A DNA stretch of 29,770 nt, from the NCBI GenBank assembly GCA_035528435.1, contig DATKYN010000178.1, positions 1-29,770 on the forward strand, in the 5' to 3' direction. This document shows, piece after piece, positions 23,685 to 29,770 of the stretch. The DNA is from SG8-40 sp035528435 (GTDB taxonomy: Bacteria; Pseudomonadota; Gammaproteobacteria; Burkholderiales; Eutrophovitaceae). Both the position numbers and the translations under genes were made by a program. How positions within the stretch are numbered: position 1 is the stretch's first letter; each line of letters opens with the position of its first letter. The notes under the pieces are model-generated. The model was given only the letters and a program-made list of their open reading frames with translations. It was not told the DNA's origin and made no database searches.

Positions 23685-24446
23685 TTGAAGCACGCATCCG
23701 CACTTTCCAAATGGTTCTGTACCTCGCTGGGTCGTTACGTCGCGAATGTCGAGCAGGATTATTTTGATAGTGAAGTGGCCGATGTATTCGGTTTCAACGC
23801 GTTTCAGATCGGGCTGCCGGAACATGATTTTCTACGCAGTAATCGAATGCCCTTCCGCTGCGTTTCGGCGAATTACGGATCAGTGCGGTTGTTGGCCGAC
23901 GATCAGGCGCTGCCGATCCGCAGTGGCGTCGCCGATCTGGTCCTCCTGCCGCATGCGCTCGAATTCAGCGACAATCCGCACCAGGTGTTGCGTGAAGTGC
24001 AACGCGTGTTGATGCCGGAAGGTCACATCATACTTTCGGGTTTCAATCCCTGGAGCCTGTGGGGTGGCCGCCGTTTCCTGGCCCGGAAGGGTATTTACCC
24101 CTGGGGCGGGCAATTCGTCAGCCTGCCTCGTATCAAGGACTGGCTTGCACTGCTTGGATTCGATGTGGCGAGCGGGCGCATGGGCTGCCATTTGCCTCCC
24201 ATTGCGAGTGACAAATGGCGCCAGCGGTTCGACTTCATGGAAAAAGCGGGAGATCGCTGGTTGCCTTTTGCAGGTGGCGTGTATTTTTTGCACGGTGTGA
24301 AGCGGGTCCAGGGCATGCGGTTGATTACGCCGAAATGGAGAACAGCCGGCGCTAGTAAGCGGCTCGCAGTCTTGCCACAGCGGCGCACGCGTACGGACGA
24401 CGCCATGGCGGCCCGGCGAGGTGATGGGCACGGAGAAACCCGATGA
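23685..24446 (+). CDS. SAM-dependent methyltransferase-like protein, YafS family
   Basis: Protein of 253 residues with a class I methyltransferase fold. It contains LPIRSGVADLVLLPHALEF and DNPHQVLREVQRVLMPEGHI, the post-motif regions of Methyltransf_11 proteins, and SGFNPWSLWG, which matches SGFNP in E. coli YafS. The first glycine-rich SAM motif is weak (FNAFQIGLPEHDFL). The reading frame begins after a TAG at 23679, so the start must be the TTG at 23685, with GGGAA nine bases upstream. It overlaps rnhA by ATGA. In E. coli, yafS also lies by rnhA and dnaQ. The substrate is unknown. Confidence 0.82.
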   Translation: MKHASALSKWFCTSLGRYVANVEQDYFDSEVADVFGFNAFQIGLPEHDFLRSNRMPFRCVSANYGSVRLLADDQALPIRSGVADLVLLPHALEFSDNPHQVLREVQRVLMPEGHIILSGFNPWSLWGGRRFLARKGIYPWGGQFVSLPRIKDWLALLGFDVASGRMGCHLPPIASDKWRQRFDFMEKAGDRWLPFAGGVYFLHGVKRVQGMRLITPKWRTAGASKRLAVLPQRRTRTDDAMAARRGDGHGETR

Positions 24447-24877
24447 GCGAGACGATCGACATTTTTACCGATGGTGCGTGCAAGGGGAACCCGGGACCCG
24501 GAGGCTGGGGGGCGCTGCTGCGCTGGAATGGCCATGAAAAAGAACTGTATGGCGGCGAGCAGCAAACCACGAATAACCGTATGGAACTACAGGCGGTGAT
24601 CGAAGCCTTGTTGTCACTGAAACGGCATTCGAATGTTCGATTGCATACTGACTCCCAGTATGTGCATCAAGGCATCAGTTCGTGGATACACAACTGGAAG
24701 AAACGCGGCTGGAAGACGGCAGACAAGAAGCCGGTCAAGAACGAGGACTTGTGGCGCAAGCTGGATGCGCTGGCCGTGGAACACAATATTGAGTGGATAT
24801 GGGTCCGGGGGCACGCCGGGCACGAAGGTAATGAGCGCGCGGATGCACTGGCCAATCGCGGCGTTGCGACTGCATGA
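24443..24877 (+). CDS. rnhA: Ribonuclease HI
   Basis: Cleaves the RNA strand of RNA-DNA hybrids and removes R-loops and primers. It has 144 residues, and the four catalytic acids Asp10, Glu48, Asp70 and Asp134 fall at the same numbers as in the E. coli enzyme; His124 in VRGHAGHEGNERAD is the conserved flexible-loop histidine. The basic handle region (NWKKRGWKTADKKPVKNEDL) is present. The ATG overlaps the stop of the YafS-like gene as ATGA, and dnaQ follows on the same strand after 113 bases, whereas in E. coli rnhA and dnaQ are divergent. Confidence 0.98.
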   Translation: MSETIDIFTDGACKGNPGPGGWGALLRWNGHEKELYGGEQQTTNNRMELQAVIEALLSLKRHSNVRLHTDSQYVHQGISSWIHNWKKRGWKTADKKPVKNEDLWRKLDALAVEHNIEWIWVRGHAGHEGNERADALANRGVATA

Positions 24878-24990
24878 AGGCTTTGGCCGTCGCCTGTGTT
24901 TAGACGGCATTGTCCGGCCATTTTTGTCCCCGGGATGATGTTGTTGGATCTGGTTTGGGCACGATACTGAAATGAAAAGGATGCACACTA

Positions 24991-25707
24991 ATGCGTCAGA
25001 TCGTTCTTGATACGGAGACGACCGGACTTGATCCGTCGCTGGGGCACCGGATCATTGAGATTGCTGCGATCGAGATGATTAACCGGCAGGTCAGTAACCG
25101 CGACTACCACTGCTACGTTGATCCCGAGCGCGAAATTGATGCAGGGGCGATGGAGGTTCACGGAATCAGCAATGAGTTTCTTGCGGACAAGCCGAAATTC
25201 GCCGATGTCGCCGACGATTTTCTGAAGTTCATTGAAGGCTCCGAGCTGATCATTCACAACGCGCCGTTCGATGTCGCATTCCTGAACGCGGAACTTGACA
25301 GGCTTGGTCGCGAGCCAGTTACCGCGTATTGCGAAGCGATTACCGATACGTTGAAGACTGCCAGGGCGTTGCATCCTGGCAAGCGTAATTCGCTGGACGC
25401 ACTGTGCGAGCGCTACTCGATCGACAAATCCGCTCGAACGTTACACGGTGCGCTGGTGGATACGCGACTGCTTGCCGAAGTGTATCTTGCGATGACGCGT
25501 GGCCAGGAGAGCCTGTTGATGGAAATTGATGCGGGTGACACAGGTGCTGATGCGCTCGCTATCCTTGAGAGCGACCTGGATCTGATCATCGTGCGCGCAA
25601 CCCCTGACGAACTCGATCAGCATTCGCGACAGCTTGACGACATCGACGAGAATACTGATGGCGGTTGTCTTTGGAAGCGGCTGGAATCGGTAACGCCGTT
25701 GCAATAG
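24991..25707 (+). CDS. dnaQ: DNA polymerase III epsilon subunit (3'-5' proofreading exonuclease)
   Basis: Proofreading subunit of the replicative polymerase, 238 residues. The DEDDh exonuclease motifs are all present: Asp7 and Glu9 (DTETTGL), Asp94 (HNAPFDVAFLNAEL), and His152 and Asp157 (HGALVDTRLLAEVYL). The C-terminal tail, DGGCLWKRLE, resembles the alpha-binding end of E. coli DnaQ, so this is epsilon rather than a stand-alone exonuclease. ATG at 24991 follows AAAAGGATG with good spacing. It is convergent with the export operon, 55 bases away. Confidence 0.97.
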   Translation: MRQIVLDTETTGLDPSLGHRIIEIAAIEMINRQVSNRDYHCYVDPEREIDAGAMEVHGISNEFLADKPKFADVADDFLKFIEGSELIIHNAPFDVAFLNAELDRLGREPVTAYCEAITDTLKTARALHPGKRNSLDALCERYSIDKSARTLHGALVDTRLLAEVYLAMTRGQESLLMEIDAGDTGADALAILESDLDLIIVRATPDELDQHSRQLDDIDENTDGGCLWKRLESVTPLQ

Positions 25708-25762
25708 CTCCATCCGGCGCTGTTGCGCCTGGGGCGGCGCAGAGCATCGCAATCCGCGCTGC

Positions 25763-26962
25763 TCACTCCGTGCGCAGTGCTTCGACAGGATCCAGACGGG
25801 CCGCACGGGTTGCCGGGTAAACGCCGGCAGCAAGGCCGATGGTGAGTGCGACTGCTTCGGCCAGAAAGACGAATAACCAGGGCGTATTCACCGGAAGGGC
25901 TGGTGCCAGCAGAGTTAACAACTGGGCGATGCCGATTCCGAGTGCCAGGCCTAGCAGTCCGCCGATACTGGACAACAGGATGGCTTCTCCGAGAAACAGC
26001 GACATGACTTGTCTGCGCTTCGCGCCCAGCGCTCGAAGCAAGCCGATTTCATTGGTTCGTTCGGTCACGGAGATTGTCATGATGGTCAGAATCCCGACGC
26101 CCCCTACCAGCAACGAGATGCCGCCAAGCGCTCCGACCGCAAACGTCAGCACATCGAGCACAGACGACAGGACATCCATCATTTCCTGCTGAGGCGTGAT
26201 AGTGAAGTCTTCCCGCCCATGGCGCGACAGCATGGTCTTGTGGATGCCGTCGACAACCGTATCCACATTGGCCCCCGGTACGTAAACGACATTTATTTCC
26301 ATCAATCCTTCGCGGTTGAACAGTTCGAGCGCGCGCCCGGCGGGTATATAGACCGTATCGTCAAGATCAACACCGAGCACCTGTCCTTTCGATTCCATCA
26401 GGCCGATCACCCGGTAGCGGCTGCCACCGATCTCGACCCGGCTACCCAGCGGATTGGTGTCCCCGAATATTTCGTCACGCACCTTTGACCCCAGCGTCAC
26501 AAAGGCGCGTGCCTGCTCGGGATCGTCATCCGGCAGAAAATTCCCACTGGCGACTTTGATATTGAAAGCAGCCGGAAAGTCCGCGCCAACGCCGTAGACG
26601 GTAACGCGGCGCGAGCGCCCGGCGGCATTGACTTCAGCTGTACCCTGAACCGCTGGTACGGAATAGAGAACCGACGGAATCCGCCCCAGTGCGACACTGT
26701 CCTCGATCGTCAGGGGCCGGTCGCTGGCGAATATGCCAACCGATGCGCCGCGTGTCTTGGTTTTCCCCGGGTGCACGGCAATGATGTTGGTGCCGAATTG
26801 AGAGAACTCGGCGATCACGAATCGGTTGATGCCCTCGCCGATCGAAGTCAGCAGTATCACCGCCGCAATGCCCACGGCGATCCCGAGTGCGCTCAGGGCG
26901 CTGCGCAATGCGTGAGCGGTGAGTGATCCCAGTCCCATCCGTAGAAAATCGAGAAATTTCAT
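25763..26962 (-). CDS. ABC exporter permease, MacB/FtsX type (second of two)
   Basis: Inner-membrane permease of 399 residues. It has the MacB plan: a first helix near the N-terminus (LSALGIAVGIAAVILLTSIG), a periplasmic MacB-type domain of about 230 residues, and an FtsX domain with three helices containing ERTNEIGLLRALGAKRRQ and ending ARLDPVEALRTE. No ATPase domain is fused, unlike E. coli MacB. I start at ATG 26962; the frame is open further upstream inside the neighbouring gene but without family similarity. It lies 14 bases after the first permease and shares its layout, so the two probably form a heterodimer. Confidence 0.92.
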   Translation of the reverse strand: MKFLDFLRMGLGSLTAHALRSALSALGIAVGIAAVILLTSIGEGINRFVIAEFSQFGTNIIAVHPGKTKTRGASVGIFASDRPLTIEDSVALGRIPSVLYSVPAVQGTAEVNAAGRSRRVTVYGVGADFPAAFNIKVASGNFLPDDDPEQARAFVTLGSKVRDEIFGDTNPLGSRVEIGGSRYRVIGLMESKGQVLGVDLDDTVYIPAGRALELFNREGLMEINVVYVPGANVDTVVDGIHKTMLSRHGREDFTITPQQEMMDVLSSVLDVLTFAVGALGGISLLVGGVGILTIMTISVTERTNEIGLLRALGAKRRQVMSLFLGEAILLSSIGGLLGLALGIGIAQLLTLLAPALPVNTPWLFVFLAEAVALTIGLAAGVYPATRAARLDPVEALRTE

Positions 26963-26976
26963 CGTCGAACTGCCGT

Positions 26977-28185
26977 TCAGCGTTTCGCCAGCGAGACAAC
27001 CGGGTCCAGTTTGGCCGCGCGCCGGGCAGGCATCAGACTGAAACCCACACCGGTCAGGGCGGCCGTCACGACGGCGGCGACAACAGCCCATGCGGGTGCG
27101 GCTGCGGGAAACGCCGGGTATATCTGGCGTATCAGCAAGATGCCGGCGGCACCGATGATCAGGCCAACGATCGCGCCCATCGCTGAGAGCAATGCGGCTT
27201 CGGCGAAGAACAGGTTGCGGATCTGTTTTCCGGATGCGCCAAGCGCCTTGAGCAAACCGATCTCTGAAGTGCGTTGCGACACCGCAACCAGCATCACGTT
27301 CATCGTCAGAATCCCTGCCACGCCGAGGCTGATCGCAGCGATGCCGCCGACGGCGAGAGTGAGAGTGCGCAATATCCGGTCAAACGTGGCAAGCACCGCA
27401 TCCTGAGTGACGACGGTGACATCTTCGTCACCTTCGTGGCGCTCCTTGAGAATGCGACGGACTTCGTCCTGCGCGGCGAGAAGCGATTCCCGGTGTCGTG
27501 TTTCGATCAGGATGCGAAACAGCGAGGGTTGGTTGAATAGCTGCTGTGCGGAGGCGACCGGAATGATCGCGAGCTCGTCCGTGTCGAACCCAAGTGAGCG
27601 CCCCTTTGAGCCGAGCACGCCTATGACGCGGAAACGCCGGTCGCCGATACGCAACCATTCTCCGATTGGCACCTGGTCGCCAAACAGTTCCCGGCTCAAG
27701 GTCTGGCCAATTACGCAAATGGATTGCGCCTGCGTCGGATCGGCCGGGGGCAGAAACCTGCCCTGGCTCATTTCAAGCCGCCGGATGTCCCGGAATTCAT
27801 GCGTCGTGCCGAGCACTGGCGCTTCGCGGCTCAAGCGGCCGCGCGAGAGGTAGGCCGAGCCGATGTTCAGCGGAGCAATGCGGGTAACGTGTCTGCTGCG
27901 AAGTACGGCTACCGCGTCTTCCAGTGTCAGATCCCGCGGGCTGCGCCCGACCATCATGCCCGGCAGATTACCGCCGGTTTCGGTCCGTCCCGGGAAAACG
28001 ATAATCAGGTTGGTACCAAGGGAAGAAAACTGGTTGACCACGTATCGACGTGCGCCTTCGCCAAGTGCGGTCAGAACGACCACGGCACCAACACCGATGG
28101 ACATGGCAAGGATCATCAGGATACTGCGGACACGGAATCCGGTCAGACTGCGTATTGAAAAACGCAACATGTCAGCCGGTTTCAT
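26977..28185 (-). CDS. ABC exporter permease, MacB/FtsX type (first of two)
   Basis: Inner-membrane permease of 402 residues with the same plan as the next gene: first helix around RSILMILAMSIGVGAVVVLT, a large periplasmic domain (NQFSSLGTNLIIVFPGRTET onward), and the FtsX domain with QRTSEIGLLKALGASGKQ and the ending ARRAAKLDPVVSLAKR. The start overlaps the ATPase stop as ATGA. The two permeases are clearly related by motif but differ along much of their length, which points to an old duplication. Exported substrate unknown. Confidence 0.92.
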   Translation of the reverse strand: MKPADMLRFSIRSLTGFRVRSILMILAMSIGVGAVVVLTALGEGARRYVVNQFSSLGTNLIIVFPGRTETGGNLPGMMVGRSPRDLTLEDAVAVLRSRHVTRIAPLNIGSAYLSRGRLSREAPVLGTTHEFRDIRRLEMSQGRFLPPADPTQAQSICVIGQTLSRELFGDQVPIGEWLRIGDRRFRVIGVLGSKGRSLGFDTDELAIIPVASAQQLFNQPSLFRILIETRHRESLLAAQDEVRRILKERHEGDEDVTVVTQDAVLATFDRILRTLTLAVGGIAAISLGVAGILTMNVMLVAVSQRTSEIGLLKALGASGKQIRNLFFAEAALLSAMGAIVGLIIGAAGILLIRQIYPAFPAAAPAWAVVAAVVTAALTGVGFSLMPARRAAKLDPVVSLAKR

Positions 28186-28865
28186 GATGTCTGACGGATG
28201 CCGTCCGTGTCGATTCTGCCGTCGACCATATGCAACTGGCGCTGTGCGCGCTGCCCCAGGTCCGGATCATGTGTGACGACAATCAGGGTGACGCCTGACC
28301 CGTTCAGCTGTTCGAGCAGAGAGACCACTTCGTGACCGGAAGCGCGGTCAAGATTTCCAGTGGGTTCATCAGCCAGCAATACCGGGGGGCGCATGATGGT
28401 CGCGCGGGCCATGGCAACGCGTTGCCGCTGGCCGCCGGACAGTTGATCCGGGCGGTGATCCATGCGCTCGGCCAGGCCGTAATCTTCAAGGCTTGCGGCC
28501 GCACGCTGCCGGCGTTCATTGGCGCCAATGCCCGCCAGCATCATGGGGACTGAAACATTCTCGAGTGCGGTCAGACGCGGCACGAGATGGAACGACTGAA
28601 ACACGAACCCGATCTTGTCACGACGTACGTGTGCTTTTTCTTCGTCGCTCAAGGAAGTGACATCGCGACCGTCAAGCTTGTAGGTGCCAGCGCTGGGCTG
28701 GTCGAGCAACCCGACGATATTGAGCAAAGTTGACTTGCCGGAGCCGGACGGCCCCATGATGCTGACGTACTCTCCTGCACCAATTTCGAGATTCACGTCC
28801 GCCAGCGCGTGCACCGTTTGGTCTCCCACACGAAACGTTCGCTCGATACCGGTCAGTGAAATCAT
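28182..28865 (-). CDS. ABC exporter ATPase, MacB/LolD type
   Basis: Cytoplasmic ATPase of 227 residues, normal for the MacB/LolD/FtsE group. Walker A GPSGSGKS is at 38-45, the Q-loop in GFVFQSFHLVPRLTALENV, the signature LSGGQ at 142-146, and Walker B VLLADEPTGNLD from 162. It overlaps the upstream adaptor and the downstream permease by ATGA, so adaptor, ATPase and permease should be made together. LolD is excluded by the neighbours, which include a HlyD-type adaptor. Confidence 0.94.
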   Translation of the reverse strand: MISLTGIERTFRVGDQTVHALADVNLEIGAGEYVSIMGPSGSGKSTLLNIVGLLDQPSAGTYKLDGRDVTSLSDEEKAHVRRDKIGFVFQSFHLVPRLTALENVSVPMMLAGIGANERRQRAAASLEDYGLAERMDHRPDQLSGGQRQRVAMARATIMRPPVLLADEPTGNLDRASGHEVVSLLEQLNGSGVTLIVVTHDPDLGQRAQRQLHMVDGRIDTDGIRQTS

Positions 28866-29770
28866 CTGGTCGCGGAGCGGTTTTCCTCGGGCATGAGAAG
28901 CACGCCTTCTTCAAGTCCCTCGCGCTCTGTCGACAGCACAATGCGCTCCGACACGCTCAATCCGGAAACGATTTCTGTTTGCGACCAGTTCGAAAGACCG
29001 GTTTCGACTTCACGGACAATCAGCGTTCCGTCAGCGGGATCGACGATATACAGCTTGTTTCCATCGACCAATGCCGAGGTCGGAACGCGCATCACGTTCT
29101 CGCGTGTGGCAAGCACGACTTCGACGTCCGCGCTGTAACCAACGAGCAAGGTGCGGAACCGGGACGGGTCGTCAAACTCAACCTCGACGTCCACGGTGCG
29201 CGCCTGTTTTTCGCGATCCGTCACATAAGGCGCGATGCGCCGAACATGTCCTGCGAACTGTTCGTCGGGAAACGCGTCGATGCTGATTCGGCCCGGTTGT
29301 CCGACAATGATCTTGGGTGCATCGATTTCGTCCATCGGCGCAGTGACGTAAAGGCAGGTGTCGTCAATCAGGTCTACCGCCGGCGGCGTCGGGATGCCGG
29401 GAGGAGAGGGTGTAGTGAATTCGCCGACTTCTCCGGTGACTTCGGCAACAATGCCGGCAAATGGTGCGCGCAGGTAGGTTGTTGATAGGTCGGCGCGCAT
29501 GGCGGCAACCTGGGACTTCGCCTGGCGAACATCCGCGTTGGATGCGCTGCACGCGGCGCGCCCTGCCTGCGCGTGGGCAAGTGCGCGGTCAAGTGCTTCT
29601 TCGCTGATAAAGCCCTGATCCTTGAGCTGACGCGTACGTTGAAGCTCGCGCGCCGCGAGGTCGGCGTTCAGGCAGACTTCATCACGACGGCTCGCCGCCG
29701 CAGCCTGTTGATCCTGTGCAAGGCGCAGCTGCGCATCGCGATCAGCGTTCCACAGTTCCAGGAGAACCTC
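28862..29770 (-). CDS. Periplasmic adaptor (membrane fusion) protein, HlyD/MacA type, C-terminal part
   Basis: The 302 visible residues are open to the right edge, so the N-terminus is missing. They begin inside the alpha-helical hairpin: one helix running to RTRQLKDQGF, a turn, then ISEEALDRALAHAQ and the returning helix. The lipoyl half YLRAPFAGIVAEVTGEVGE follows, then beta-barrel and membrane-proximal domains with RVPTSALVDGNKLYIV. Adaptors of this type link an inner-membrane pump to an outer-membrane channel. A Cys lies on each helix of the hairpin at equal distance from the turn. The stop overlaps the ATPase start as ATGA. An outer-membrane channel gene may lie to the right of the window. 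Confidence 0.9.
   Translation of the reverse strand, partial: EVLLELWNADRDAQLRLAQDQQAAAASRRDEVCLNADLAARELQRTRQLKDQGFISEEALDRALAHAQAGRAACSASNADVRQAKSQVAAMRADLSTTYLRAPFAGIVAEVTGEVGEFTTPSPPGIPTPPAVDLIDDTCLYVTAPMDEIDAPKIIVGQPGRISIDAFPDEQFAGHVRRIAPYVTDREKQARTVDVEVEFDDPSRFRTLLVGYSADVEVVLATRENVMRVPTSALVDGNKLYIVDPADGTLIVREVETGLSNWSQTEIVSGLSVSERIVLSTEREGLEEGVLLMPEENRSATR

Noticed and set aside
24884..24925. Possible terminator after rnhA (TGGCCG/CGGCCA then TTTTT)
   Set aside because: The 6-bp stem has a 25-base loop and competes with a GCCGTC/GACGGC pairing, so it is too weak to list as a terminator.
25708..25762. GGCGC-TGTT-GCGCC hairpin after dnaQ
   Set aside because: A 5-bp stem with no U-tract is not enough for an intrinsic terminator.

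Overview
This 29.8 kb window looks like chromosomal core sequence from a gammaproteobacterium (GC clearly above 50%, no mobile elements seen). From position 4959 to 25707 the gene order closely follows what I recall of the Pseudomonas aeruginosa map: tRNA-Leu, tig, clpP, clpX, lon, hupB, tRNA-Val, tRNA-Asp, ppiD, fabI, a peptide-type ABC importer, mltD, a YafS-like methyltransferase, rnhA, dnaQ. The main departure is that gloB, which normally sits between mltD and the methyltransferase, is not recognisable; about 650 bp without a convincing gene lies there instead. The species cannot be named from the sequence.

Layout. 1-611 (-): start of the electron transfer flavoprotein-ubiquinone oxidoreductase gene, cut by the left edge. 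742-1152 (+): hotdog-fold acyl-CoA thioesterase. 1143-4840 (-): a tightly coupled operon hpnC-hpnD-hpnE-SDR, which makes squalene from farnesyl diphosphate by the three-enzyme HpnCDE route and ends with a YciK-like dehydrogenase of unknown role. 4959-11510 (+): tRNA-Leu(UAG), then the protein quality-control block tig-clpP-clpX-lon and the nucleoid protein HU. 11607-13766 (+): tRNA-Val(UAC), tRNA-Asp(GUC), a clear intrinsic terminator, then the periplasmic folding factor ppiD. 13893-14684 (-): fabI. 14787-21532 (+): a four-gene oligopeptide/dipeptide-type importer with an unusual double-anchored binding protein, two permeases and a fused double ATPase. 21550-23028 (-): MltD-type lytic transglycosylase. 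23685-25707 (+): YafS-like methyltransferase, rnhA, dnaQ. 25763-29770 (-): a MacAB-type export operon (adaptor, ATPase, two different FtsX/MacB permeases), cut by the right edge.

A repeated theme is 4-bp ATGA stop/start overlaps: hpnC/hpnD, hpnD/hpnE, tig/clpP, binding protein/permease, permease/permease, yafS-like/rnhA, adaptor/ATPase and ATPase/permease. These predict translational coupling. I see no CRISPR array, insertion sequence, prophage or toxin-antitoxin genes. I do not see a wholly new system. The most interesting leads are the squalene operon with its coupled SDR, the heterodimeric MacB-like exporter whose adaptor carries a symmetric cysteine pair, the double-anchored binding protein, the tig-clpP coupling, a possible heat-shock promoter before lon, and the gene-poor gap where gloB is expected.
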